Under the pieces are notes generated by a model that was not told the origin of the DNA, did no database searches, and worked only from the letters and a program-made list of their open reading frames with translations. Positions 7,101-14,017 of a stretch of 15,294 nt of DNA are shown one piece after another. The DNA is taken from positions 1 to 15,294 of the forward strand of contig JAAKFC010000017.1 in NCBI GenBank assembly GCA_011065225.1. Reading direction: 5' to 3'. Both the position numbers and the translations under genes were made by a program. The DNA is from Chlamydiota bacterium. Its GTDB lineage: Bacteria; Chlamydiota; Chlamydiia; Chlamydiales; Rhabdochlamydiaceae. Position 1 is the first letter of the stretch. The number at the start of each line of letters is the position of its first letter.

Positions 7101-9150
7101 TGTATTCATAAGTCTCAGTGGCATTTCGATCGTCGGTTGTTTTTATGAGATTTCCAAAGGAATCGTAGGTGTTTCGAGTGCATCCACCTAATTGATCGAT
7201 AATCTCAGAGGGTTGATCCTTGTATCCATAATTCTTATAGTTTGCCACATGTTCTTGCGTGGGACTTGATTCGGTTTTTTTGACTAGGCGGTTACAAGAG
7301 TCATATTCATATTGAATCGTGAGTCCTAGGGGTGTAATTTCTAGGATCTTATTGCCATTTTTGTCATATTTGTACTGGGTAAGATTTTCACATGCATCCC
7401 ACTCGCGTACAATTTGTCCTTTTTCATTGTATTGAGTGACCAGGGTGTATCTTTCTGTGTCATTCGCATCGAAAATCGTTTTTTTCTCAATATTTCCCCA
7501 TCTGTCATAAAAAAGTTGGGTTTTTTTGATGAGTTTTTCTTCTGACTCTTCCAGGTAAAATTCTTCGATTACCTCTGGCAGGCCATAATAGGGCTCAGAT
7601 GAGCGCGGGTAGATTTTTTTTATTTTTCTCTCTGAAAAATCTTCTCCATCATCGATAATTTCTCGGATGAGTATATTGTCTTGATCGTATTCGTATAGGG
7701 TGCGTTTGATAGTGACCCCATGTCTAGAGATGCATTTTTTAGTGGGAAGGGTTGTTGTATTCAAATAGGAATAGGATGTGGTCAGGCCATTTTCTTCTCT
7801 TTCAAGGGCGAGCCGGTTTAGTGTGTCATAGGAATAGTCAGTGCTGTAGCTTTCTTCTTCTGCATTTTGGCAGGAAATTTTGCCCGTGAGGGTTTTCTTT
7901 TTTAGGTTGTAAAGGGAATCATATGCATAAAAAATGCTCAAAAGTGGTGTTTCCTCTTTATTGAGAATTTTTTTGGACTGTAGATAGCCTTCTTTGTTCC
8001 ATGTGAAGATTTCGCTTTTGAGGTGGCCTGTTCCCTGATCTAAATATTTAATTTTATCCAATCGAAGCGTGGAGGGGTCGAAGTAATAATGGGTTTGTTC
8101 TCTATTAGGTGCAATTGCGATTGTCAGGCCTCTATTCGGATAGTATTCTAGGCGATAATGAATGTTCTTAGGATACTTGATCTTAGAAACTCGTCCTTCT
8201 TTATCATATTCAAGGCCAAGGATCCGTTTATCAGGAAAGGCTCTTTCTTCAAGGAGAAGCTCTTTATTTCTTTTGAGTTTTTCTTTGGGGTAGTCAGTCG
8301 TTTTTGCTGTTTTGAGAAAACGGCCTTTCTTGGAGCCTCTTCGATATTTTTTTGGGATTTCTTTCTCAGAAAATTCATAAGTTAGTTCGTGATGATCTGA
8401 AGTGAGAATCTTCATTTGAGCATCTGCATATTTGACTTTTGTAGTTGCAAAAGTTTTGGATCCTGAAGGGTTAGTCGTCCAAATTTTCTCCAGCTTTCTC
8501 TTTTTATTCCAGTTGTAGTGGATTCTCTGACCATTTGAAAGTTGTTCTTGGTTGAGCAAGTAGAAGATGGTTTGCGTAGATTGTGAATCCTTTTCGGCAC
8601 ATTTATGATAAAGCCTAAAAGATCCATCAGGCTGGATCACTTTGAGTTTTTGGTTTGAAAATTCCACCTTATTTCTAACGGGGCTATTGCCTGGCCGATT
8701 GACAATCCCAGACTGAAAACTACTTTTTGCTGGATGACAAATAACAGGCGTCTGAATGGGAACATTTTTCTTCTTTCTTAATTCTTCAATATCGACAACT
8801 TTTTCAATTGGTTTATAGAGGAGAAATACTCCATTTGGCTCCGGCATAGAAACAAAAATGCTTGGGCCTATTACTGTTGCTGTAGCGCCTCCGTGGTAAA
8901 GAAGGTGCCATCTAAGGTTGGGATTTTTGATTTCTGAACTGATGTAAGTTCGATGGATGGGGATGGGCTCTGTTCCCTTAATCTCAATATCATTCTGCCT
9001 ATAAATGAAGTCACCTGTGATTGCACTTACACACCCACAGATCAGCGAACTAGAATCACCTTGAAGAGAAGCAAGTTCCATCGGAGTGGATGCTTCGTTT
9101 GAAAAAAGGGTGGATACAAGAAGTAAGAGGGAATAGATCAGTAGTTGCAT
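4114..9150 (-). CDS. Rhs/YD-repeat polymorphic toxin protein
   Basis: The 1678-residue product begins with a hydrophobic signal-like segment (MQLLIYSLLLLVSTLFS), though without basic residues before it. A GDFIYRQNDIEIKG / IPIHRTYIS block (about residues 46-71) then matches the N-terminal DUF6531-type Rhs region. About residues 310-1300 contain many YD repeats of the kind YDxxGNxxxxxxxxG that wind into a hollow beta-shell. The conserved core follows: DPETGLIYFGRRFYNPTLGRF begins at 1362, and PLIYQDPYGL ends at 1413. This fits the PxxxxDPxGL autocleavage signature, with Asp1386 and Asp1409 as candidate aspartyl-protease residues. A 265-residue variable tip follows. The start is ATG 9148-9150, preceded by GGATAGGTTC from a palindromic element. 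Established knowledge: Rhs proteins encapsulate and deliver a cleaved C-terminal toxin. No secretion-system gene (VgrG, PAAR) is visible here, so the export route is unknown. Confidence 0.9.
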   Translation of the reverse strand: MQLLIYSLLLLVSTLFSNEASTPMELASLQGDSSSLICGCVSAITGDFIYRQNDIEIKGTEPIPIHRTYISSEIKNPNLRWHLLYHGGATATVIGPSIFVSMPEPNGVFLLYKPIEKVVDIEELRKKKNVPIQTPVICHPAKSSFQSGIVNRPGNSPVRNKVEFSNQKLKVIQPDGSFRLYHKCAEKDSQSTQTIFYLLNQEQLSNGQRIHYNWNKKRKLEKIWTTNPSGSKTFATTKVKYADAQMKILTSDHHELTYEFSEKEIPKKYRRGSKKGRFLKTAKTTDYPKEKLKRNKELLLEERAFPDKRILGLEYDKEGRVSKIKYPKNIHYRLEYYPNRGLTIAIAPNREQTHYYFDPSTLRLDKIKYLDQGTGHLKSEIFTWNKEGYLQSKKILNKEETPLLSIFYAYDSLYNLKKKTLTGKISCQNAEEESYSTDYSYDTLNRLALEREENGLTTSYSYLNTTTLPTKKCISRHGVTIKRTLYEYDQDNILIREIIDDGEDFSERKIKKIYPRSSEPYYGLPEVIEEFYLEESEEKLIKKTQLFYDRWGNIEKKTIFDANDTERYTLVTQYNEKGQIVREWDACENLTQYKYDKNGNKILEITPLGLTIQYEYDSCNRLVKKTESSPTQEHVANYKNYGYKDQPSEIIDQLGGCTRNTYDSFGNLIKTTDDRNATETYEYNILGHQISTTDPRHHKTTTVYNIYGSPLLIEYPDNTSETFTYNLDGTQATHTNQNGITTKYFYDEFGNIAREEIFDQTENLIGEITRKYNAFHLLEETNLEGYKTTYEYNASGQLMRQTYEGQTTTYAYDSLGRRIQDTTEDYTLEKTYDLLNRIISERELFNTETLTETHIEYAPNNQHKTVTNFPNNKPASTYTEYDAFGREIKTIDPLGHETTTQYIFGNKTLKKIITEPGNIQVTETYNSLDQLLSIEKQNLYRQTIALTRYDYDLSGNQILEETTIYKDTSATSTHTVQCTYDSLNRKETETESSLRTAKYTYTPTGLLHTFEKPDGIQLIHTYDALGYPQSLISSKNDIHYVYSYNRLGYLISSRDLIHNTQTSRIVDPHGNILQETLANGYILTSEYDSQGSRRSLVLPNNKTISYSYQGPYLDTLSCGNLSFTYSYDHDGNLIDNTLTTLTYDSLSRPEILESPHFSQQCTFDPRGNITSIQSTQQLREFTYDDHDHLKQEPNHIYSYDSLHNRISKNNASYNLNSLNQIQSPDLEYDPNGNLIRSGDTYFSYDSLDRLIEVKTPTQSFTYVYDSEHRRLSKNNTHYIWDGNHELGTLDEYRILGPTPTAEIASAIIHYINDEPYLPIHDLQGNLIQLLTPERELALEQDFTAFGEGQSKLSWGFSSKRHDPETGLIYFGRRFYNPTLGRFITTDPEGYTNSANLYAYCQNNPLIYQDPYGLMIASPTINLLLDEDMHQAAAGMIHGITTPVMNTGYELTKYTDFFATSLLHPFTNNGLSLTETLQAKDMYWEQEKAFSSHTLRNMLGGDSQNPYFNLSQSNFRASADLALIMTPFGRVKTIGSAASKALTASKIIPEAPSTLKAMNVSRRIFQSNKTSYSMKFNPTLNRIKSMLISAQEKYKGSTRVGYALSKHAGRNPTTWGKIKGPMKDWNKSGLAHLKNIYRSEGSFELVNNPKTGLVFFEKRLNDGRGLRLNQDYTFKGFID
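4117..4911 (-). other. Variable C-terminal region of Rhs: linker plus toxin domain
   Basis: Residues 1414-1678 follow the core-terminating DPYGL. The first part (to about 1588) is a helical linker with hydrophobic stretches (ADLALIMTPFG, AAGMIHGITTPVM) of the pretoxin type. The last 90 residues form a compact basic domain with GYALSKHAGRNP and a following W, then FFEKRLNDGRGLRLN and the ending FKGFID. Conserved-looking polar residues are His1606, Arg1609, Glu1656, Arg1658, Arg1663 and Arg1666. A small basic domain with His, Glu and Arg in separated strands is reminiscent of barnase/EndoU/colicin/RelE-like (BECR) ribonuclease toxins. That assignment is inference; I cannot name the family with certainty. 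Confidence 0.65.
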
Positions 9151-9313
9151 GAACCTATCCGTAAAGTACGTTTTTTGAGATTTCTTTAGATTTTTGAAGA
9201 GATTTTACAGAGAATTTTGAAAGCAATATTCGTGAATATTGGTAAAAAATTCTCTTTAAAAGATCACAAAAAGATAATGGAAGATCATAAATGGAATTTG
9301 CGGATAGGTTCAT
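9149..9313. repeat. Palindromic element A, 165 bp, between lplT and rhs
   Basis: The terminal arms 9149-9165 and 9297-9313 are inverted copies matching at 16 of 17 bp. Inside them, 9203-9218 pairs with 9246-9261 (15 of 16), and 9224-9231 pairs perfectly with 9234-9241, so the whole unit is an imperfect palindrome centred near 9231. Read on the minus strand (rhs sense) it aligns, with small gaps, to the recC-recB element read on the plus strand. Shared blocks include CTATCC near the end, TAGATTTTTG, and AATTTT followed by GA..GCAAT. No obvious target-site duplication flanks it. One end provides GGATAG just before the rhs start codon. It encodes no transposase, so it would be non-autonomous if mobile. 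Confidence 0.85.
9155..9313 (-). CDS. Small ORF (52 aa) inside palindromic element A, upstream of rhs
   Basis: ATG at 9311-9313 is preceded by GAGG (9319-9322) with a 5-nt spacer, a strong ribosome-binding site. The frame runs 52 codons to TAG at 9155-9157. The rhs ATG follows after only four bases (GTTC), so ribosomes ending here could restart on rhs. The peptide begins MNLSANSIYDLPLSF, has a hydrophobic/aromatic first half and a Lys/Ser-rich second half (SVKSLQKSKEISK), and ends in Gly. An ORF of exactly the same length, starting MSLS and also ending Gly-TAG, occurs in the recC-recB element, with 17 of 52 identical positions and no gap. This argues that the frame is kept, either as a real small protein or as a leader that couples translation. 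It is not a known family. It could still be an accident of element homology. Confidence 0.5.
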   Translation of the reverse strand: MNLSANSIYDLPLSFCDLLKRIFYQYSRILLSKFSVKSLQKSKEISKNVLYG

Positions 9314-9334
9314 ACATTCCTCGCAGTGGAATGT
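9314..9334 (-). promoter_or_regulatory. Hairpin covering the ribosome site of the element A small ORF
   Basis: ACATTCC (9314-9320) and GGAATGT (9328-9334) are perfect inverted repeats around a 7-nt loop, directly abutting palindromic element A. On the minus strand the GAGG ribosome-binding sequence (9319-9322) lies across the loop and the downstream arm, so folding would partly mask it. There is no U tract on that strand, so it is a poor terminator for the upstream lplT gene. The rest of 9335-9369 shows nothing recognisable. Confidence 0.35.
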
Positions 9335-9369
9335 TTAGAATATGACGGAAGTGGGATTTCTTTTAAGGA

Positions 9370-11097
9370 TTATTTCGAAAAGCGGATGTGCCAATTGCTT
9401 TGGGCGCGCTCAATGTTGACGGAGACCACTTCATAAGATTTACGAGTGAAAATCGTTCTGATCGAAAACATCTGTTTTTCAGGGACGGGCTTTTTCTTGT
9501 TCAGATAGATACATGGAATCATATCGGGATCGCGGAAACGCCTGCTTTTGGAGACAAGGGTTTCAAACTTTTGGGGAGATTCAATCCGATGCAGTGAAAA
9601 GAACACTCGCTGGAACCAGGGAAAGCTGCGCGTTTTATATTGAGGAAAGAGAAGATGCACATTAGGAAGGGCACTCGTGAGTAGCCAAGCCTTAAAAAGA
9701 GTCGCATCCTCGAGCATGAGCAGCGGATTTTTTGTCCTGCGCACGAGGCTCAAATCATTGACTTTGACAGGTATGAAAGTGCGTAAAATATTTCGGGCAC
9801 TAAAAGAAAGAACGTGATCGGAGAGGCGAACGAATAGCACGAGGGTGAAAATGATAGTGAGTACTCCCATCACAATGAAGCTTTGTGCTGCGGTAAAGTT
9901 GAAGACTTCGTTGAAAAGGAAAAGAGCAAAAGAAGCAATGAGGACTCCGATAAAACTCAAAAAATTCGCAGCTGCAATCACGTGGGATCGATTTTGTTCG
10001 GGACTGAAGAGTTGGATAAAGGATTCAAAGGGAACAATGAAATTTCCACCAGAAAAACCAATAAAGAAAAGAGCTATAACGGCAAGGACAATATTGAAAG
10101 AAGATGCGGCAAGTACGAAAAAGAAAATGGCAATGAATAGCCCTGCAAAACAGGTGAGCCCGAGTTCAATGTGGTGTTTTCTAGAGACTTTTCCCGCAGA
10201 CCATGCCCCTGAAGCGATCCCGAGCGCCGTCGTCAAAAAGAGATAGCCCCCCGCCACTTCTGTGAGGCCAAGAGAACTGATTGCAAAGGGAATGATGTTG
10301 AGCTGTGTAAAGCCACCTACAAAAAGGAAATAGGCACCTCCATAAATACAGGCGAGCAGATGTTTTTGATCTTTGCATTCAGAGAGAGTGCGAAGAATCT
10401 CACGCACAAAAAAGATATCGACTTTCTTCTGCGATCCCATTGACTCGGTGTGCTTAATCCCGAAACTACTGAAGAAACCGACAAAAGAAATCAAAAGGCA
10501 AAAGCATCCCACTAATACATAGTTGCGATTGGTCAATTCAGTGAGGAATGAGGCGAGAAAAGTTCCAAAAATGATGGCTAGATAAGTAAAAGAGGTGATG
10601 AGGCCATTGGCTTTAGAGACTTTGTTTTTGGAGATTAGTTCGGGAATGATCCCATATTTGGGTGGGCTAAAGACGGCGCTTTGTGTCGCGAGGAGAAAAA
10701 GCAGCGCATAGCTGCCCCACGTGATTTTGAAGGCAAAAGCTGCAATCGCAAGAAGGATGATTAGGATTTCAGTGACTTTGATGAAAATGATCATCCGATT
10801 TTTGCTCAACCTATCAGCCAAGATTCCTGCCGCGGAGGAGAAAAGGAGAAAGGGAATCACAAAAACGGCGCCCGCAATGGAAAGAATTGTATTGGCATGA
10901 TCGGGACCTTTGAGCTGGATGAGGTAGAAAATCAGAACGAATTTATAGATGTTATCATTGAGAGCTCCACAAAACTGGGCTGAATTCAAAAAGTTGAGTG
11001 AATATTTTTCCGGGTTGGCAAAACCGGGAAATTTGGATAAAAATTGATGGATTTTAGCAGATTGTTTCTGCAAATATTTAACCATAGGAGCTATCAT
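9370..11097 (-). CDS. lplT: LplT/YgeD-like MFS transporter (lysophospholipid flippase family)
   Basis: The 575-residue product has about twelve membrane segments between roughly residues 35 and 430. It has the first-helix motif FLNSAQFCGALNDNIYKF and the loop AGILADRLSKNRMI, both typical of the LplT branch of the major facilitator superfamily. LplT proteins move lysophosphatidylethanolamine inward across the cytoplasmic membrane for re-acylation. The last 142 residues (from about 434) form a soluble tail that resembles the PlsC-like acyltransferase fused to LplT in many bacteria, but the catalytic HxxxxD motif is not visible where expected (LMLEDATLFKAW). The ATG at 11095-11097 leaves only 8 bp to the divergent recC start; MVKYLQ at 11085 is an alternative start. 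As I recall, chlamydial YgeD (CT641) sits beside recC in the same way. The substrate is inferred from family. Confidence 0.8.
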   Translation of the reverse strand: MIAPMVKYLQKQSAKIHQFLSKFPGFANPEKYSLNFLNSAQFCGALNDNIYKFVLIFYLIQLKGPDHANTILSIAGAVFVIPFLLFSSAAGILADRLSKNRMIIFIKVTEILIILLAIAAFAFKITWGSYALLFLLATQSAVFSPPKYGIIPELISKNKVSKANGLITSFTYLAIIFGTFLASFLTELTNRNYVLVGCFCLLISFVGFFSSFGIKHTESMGSQKKVDIFFVREILRTLSECKDQKHLLACIYGGAYFLFVGGFTQLNIIPFAISSLGLTEVAGGYLFLTTALGIASGAWSAGKVSRKHHIELGLTCFAGLFIAIFFFVLAASSFNIVLAVIALFFIGFSGGNFIVPFESFIQLFSPEQNRSHVIAAANFLSFIGVLIASFALFLFNEVFNFTAAQSFIVMGVLTIIFTLVLFVRLSDHVLSFSARNILRTFIPVKVNDLSLVRRTKNPLLMLEDATLFKAWLLTSALPNVHLLFPQYKTRSFPWFQRVFFSLHRIESPQKFETLVSKSRRFRDPDMIPCIYLNKKKPVPEKQMFSIRTIFTRKSYEVVSVNIERAQSNWHIRFSK

Positions 11098-11105
11098 ACC
11101 ACTTC

Positions 11106-13874
11106 ATGACAAAAGGACAAATTCATTTTAGCAATGATCTCGGGGAACTGATCCCAGTTCTCAAAGAGAACCTTTATCCTCCAGGCTCAGGTCCTTTTGA
11201 AAAAAGGCTTGTGATTGTTCCTCATTTGGGGCTGAAAACCTATCTTCTGCAGGCTTTGGGGCGAGATCCCGATTTACAAGTGGCTGCGGGGTTGCAAATT
11301 GCAAATCTTGCGCAAGGGTGGTCCAAAGTTACAAAAAAAAATTTGCCCAGTCATTTAGAACTCTCTCTTTTTTTGGAGCACGAGTTAATCCCACTCATCG
11401 ATGAAGAGCCAGAACTATCGAGCTACTTTCAAAAGGATACAAGGATGGGGCGGATTGGCCCTTTTTGCAATGCGCTGGCCGAATATTTTTTGCGTTATGC
11501 CGTTTTTGGGAAAAAACCACTACCCAAATGGCAAGAGATGCTTTGGGAAAAATGGAATTGGTCAGTTCCAACTCTAGGAAAGACGAACTGGAAAATCCAT
11601 CTTTTTGGCTTTTCTTTCCTTCCGAAGGTTTATTTTTCTTTTTTTCAGAAACTTGGCGCCCAAATGTATCTTTTTTCGCCTTGTGAAATTTTTTGGGGTG
11701 ATTTTTATACGCCTAAAGAACGGAAGTTTTTGCAAAAAAATGTTCCACGAGCGCAACTGGATATCTTTGAAGAGAGCTTTGCAGAACAAAATCCTCTGCT
11801 TGCTAGCTGGGGCAAAATGGGACGCAAATTCTTTCTCATGGTAGAAGAGGGCGATGTCCCAACTCAAGAATATTATGTCCCTGCAAAAGGGGAAGGGACT
11901 TTGCAAAACCTCCAAAATGATATCCTTTCCGGTTGTTATTCAAGGCGCCATGTTGATGAAACACTTGTCTTTTGTTCAGCAACTTCCCAATTTCATGAAA
12001 TAGAAATTCTCAAAGATAAGATTTTGCATTTGTGCAAAAAAGGAATAGAGCCCAAAGAAATTCAGGTCTTTGCTCCCGATATTTCCCCTTATGTTCCCTA
12101 TATTCATGCAGTCTTTAGCGATGTGCCCTATTCGATTTCAGATATCCCTTGCGAGGAAGAAGATCCAATTGCAAAAGCTTTTGCCAAAATGATCGATCTC
12201 CCCAAAAAGCGGTTTGCACTTGAAGAGGTCTTGCAAGTTCTCGCAAAATTGAAGATCGATGTTTCCCTCGTTAGAAAGTGGTTGGAAAAAGTCCACGTTC
12301 GATGGGGTTTTTCAAAGGCACAAAGAAAAACTTTCTATTTAAAAGATTTTTCAGAAAAGCAGATCCATGCCAATGCAGCTGAAGGGACATGGGAACATGG
12401 ACTGGGTAGATTATTGCAAGGCCTTGGACATTCGGATGGAGTGCAGGGCGTTGGTCCTGCAGAAATGGCAGAGTTTAACCAGTTCTATCAGCTCATCTAT
12501 TCTTTAGTAGATGATTTAGCGCCCCTTTATGATGGGACTCTCTGGACCATTCCCACTTGGCTCCGTTATTTTGCTTGTTTGCTTGAGAGCTATTTTGCAA
12601 TCGACCCCTCTTATGACCTTTATAAAGAACTCACTGAAATGGCGGCCGTTTGTGATCATCTCGATCGAGAAAAAGTTCCCTATGAAGGAGTGGAAAGGGT
12701 GCTTGAGTATTTTTTGGAGAAGAAAAGCAAAAGCCACCAAGCTCCCCATTTGCAGGCGATTCGATTTGGAGCTTTTTCAGAAGGGTGTATACAGCCGAGC
12801 AAAGCTATTTTTCTCATTGGCATGCAAGAAGAAGCTTTTCCACGTGTAGAAACAAATGCCTCGCTTTACATGGGGGAGCAGGATTTTCGTCCCACCATTC
12901 CGCAGAAAGATCGCTATCTGTTTTTACAAGCTCTTTGTTCTGCACGAGAGGTTTTCTCTATCTCTCATCTTTGCGATGAGGGGGTTTCTTTTGTAGTGCA
13001 AGAACTTCTGTCCGCACTTGATGGAGCAGAAATTGTTCCTCATACACGGCAAGTATATGACTCCTCAAAGCAACCTAAACCCCCGCTCATTCCTGAGTTT
13101 TTTACGCCTGTCCCTATTGATATCCCGAAACTTGTCCCCATGGATATCGATGTGCAAAAACTCTTCAAATTTGCTCGCCATCCTCTGCGGTACTATTTGC
13201 ATGAGGTTCTTGGTGTCTATCCGGATTTTGGCAAAGTCGATCAGCGAGAATTCTTACTCGATCCTCTCACCAAGTACCAATTGGTTCGAGCGGCTTTACA
13301 AGGGATCCCTTCAGAAGCTGAGCTGCCAGTGCATCTTTTAGAGCCTCTTGCAAAGCAGCAAATCCAAAGAGAAGTGGAAGAATGGCATTTAGCCATGGAA
13401 GCCTTTGGTATTGACAGGGGTGATTTAGAAAGCAAAAAAATTGATTTAGAAATCGGCCCCGTGCGCCTCAAAGGCAAAATAGAGCTCTTCACTTCGAAAG
13501 GATTACTCGTCCGAGGAAAAAATCAAATCGAAGACCAGATCCGTTTTTGGCCGCAAGCGCTTGTGATGCAGCATTTAGGTCTGCCGCTGCTTTTTGCCAA
13601 AGACCATACGACTTTTACACCAGAGGGAAACTTCGAAGAATATCTCACCTATTTTCAACTCTCTCACAAGCATCCTTCGCCTCTTGTTCCCTCTATTGCA
13701 AAAGCACTATTGCAAGATGGAGATTTGCAAAAAGCTTTGAAACGAGTGGGCGATGAGACCTTTGCCTATCTCTTTTTCCGCGATCCAATGCCAAATGCCT
13801 CTATCATCCAGCAGAATTGGAGTGATATCTTGCAAAAACTATTTGGGAGGGTCTATGAGTCTATCCCGAATTGA
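11106..13874 (+). CDS. recC: Exodeoxyribonuclease V gamma subunit RecC
   Basis: The 922-residue product carries RecC landmarks: an N-terminal LVIVPHLGLKTYLLQAL segment, LFSPCEIFWGDFYT (about residues 190-203), EEDPIAKAFAKMIDLPKKRFALEEVLQVL (about 358-386), and GMQEEAFPRVE followed by KDRYLFLQALCSAREVFSISH in the second half. RecC is the scaffold of the RecBCD helicase-nuclease. It holds an inactivated helicase fold, splits the duplex and recognises Chi. The protein is somewhat shorter than the roughly 1,120 residues of E. coli, as is usual for chlamydiae. The start has only a distant GGAG (11087-11090). The last six codons, including the stop, lie inside palindromic element B, so the native C-terminus may have been replaced. 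recB follows on the same strand as a likely operon. Confidence 0.9.
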   Translation: MTKGQIHFSNDLGELIPVLKENLYPPGSGPFEKRLVIVPHLGLKTYLLQALGRDPDLQVAAGLQIANLAQGWSKVTKKNLPSHLELSLFLEHELIPLIDEEPELSSYFQKDTRMGRIGPFCNALAEYFLRYAVFGKKPLPKWQEMLWEKWNWSVPTLGKTNWKIHLFGFSFLPKVYFSFFQKLGAQMYLFSPCEIFWGDFYTPKERKFLQKNVPRAQLDIFEESFAEQNPLLASWGKMGRKFFLMVEEGDVPTQEYYVPAKGEGTLQNLQNDILSGCYSRRHVDETLVFCSATSQFHEIEILKDKILHLCKKGIEPKEIQVFAPDISPYVPYIHAVFSDVPYSISDIPCEEEDPIAKAFAKMIDLPKKRFALEEVLQVLAKLKIDVSLVRKWLEKVHVRWGFSKAQRKTFYLKDFSEKQIHANAAEGTWEHGLGRLLQGLGHSDGVQGVGPAEMAEFNQFYQLIYSLVDDLAPLYDGTLWTIPTWLRYFACLLESYFAIDPSYDLYKELTEMAAVCDHLDREKVPYEGVERVLEYFLEKKSKSHQAPHLQAIRFGAFSEGCIQPSKAIFLIGMQEEAFPRVETNASLYMGEQDFRPTIPQKDRYLFLQALCSAREVFSISHLCDEGVSFVVQELLSALDGAEIVPHTRQVYDSSKQPKPPLIPEFFTPVPIDIPKLVPMDIDVQKLFKFARHPLRYYLHEVLGVYPDFGKVDQREFLLDPLTKYQLVRAALQGIPSEAELPVHLLEPLAKQQIQREVEEWHLAMEAFGIDRGDLESKKIDLEIGPVRLKGKIELFTSKGLLVRGKNQIEDQIRFWPQALVMQHLGLPLLFAKDHTTFTPEGNFEEYLTYFQLSHKHPSPLVPSIAKALLQDGDLQKALKRVGDETFAYLFFRDPMPNASIIQQNWSDILQKLFGRVYESIPN

Positions 13875-14013
13875 AGCTTTTCTTTTATTGGCATCTTTTT
13901 GGCCCCTTTTCGATCAATTTTTTCGGCCATGTGTTTACACATTGCCCTCAAAAATTGATCAAAAACTGCCACAAAAATCTACTCAATCTAAAAAAACCTT
14001 TAATTCGGGATAG
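13855..14013 (+). CDS. Small ORF (52 aa) inside palindromic element B, between recC and recB
   Basis: ATG at 13855 overlaps the end of recC by 20 nt and follows GGGAGGG (13845-13851), a very strong ribosome-binding site. The frame runs 52 codons to TAG at 14011-14013. The inferred recB TTG start follows after four bases (ACTC). The peptide begins MSLSRIEAFLLLASFWPLF, has a hydrophobic/aromatic first half, a Lys/Gln/Ser-rich second half (KLPQKSTQSKK), and ends in Gly. It has the same length, the same M-x-L-S start and the same Gly-TAG end as the small ORF upstream of rhs, with 17 identical residues without gaps. The hydrophobic half could span a membrane. The order recC, small ORF, recB with overlap and a 4-nt gap predicts coupled translation. 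Whether the peptide itself has a function is unknown. Confidence 0.5.
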   Translation: MSLSRIEAFLLLASFWPLFDQFFRPCVYTLPSKIDQKLPQKSTQSKKTFNSG

Positions 14014-14017
14014 ACTC
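13857..14017. repeat. Palindromic element B, 161 bp, between recC and recB
   Basis: The outer arms are perfect over 16 bp (13857-13872 against 14002-14017) and extend to 23 of 25 (13857-13881 against 13993-14017). Inside, GATCAATTTTT (from 13912) pairs with AAAAATTGATC (to 13960). At the centre ATGTGT pairs with ACACAT around TT (about 13929-13942). The left half aligns with the reverse complement of the right half along nearly its full length with few gaps. It is related to element A before rhs and has the same orientation relative to the downstream gene. Its left end supplies the last six codons of recC, including the stop, and its right end supplies GGGATAG, the ribosome site for recB. There is no transposase, and no clear target duplication is seen. 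Confidence 0.9.

Noticed and set aside
9149..9313. Insertion sequence or MITE with target-site duplication
   Set aside because: The inverted ends are clear, but bases immediately outside (gttgc against acatt) are not duplicated and no transposase is present. I therefore call it a palindromic element without claiming a transposition mechanism.
9149..9313. Rho-independent terminator of lplT
   Set aside because: The palindrome is A/T-rich with no G/C-rich stem followed by a U run in the lplT direction, and it carries an ORF and the rhs ribosome site.
9845..10246. A 133-codon plus-strand ORF
   Set aside because: It lies antisense within the lplT membrane region, has Lys/Ile/Ala-biased composition typical of antisense frames, and has no ribosome site.
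13753..14013. An 86-residue ORF overlapping the end of recC
   Set aside because: Its first 34 codons are only a shadow of recC. The part from the ATG at 13855, after the strong ribosome site, is the supported small ORF.
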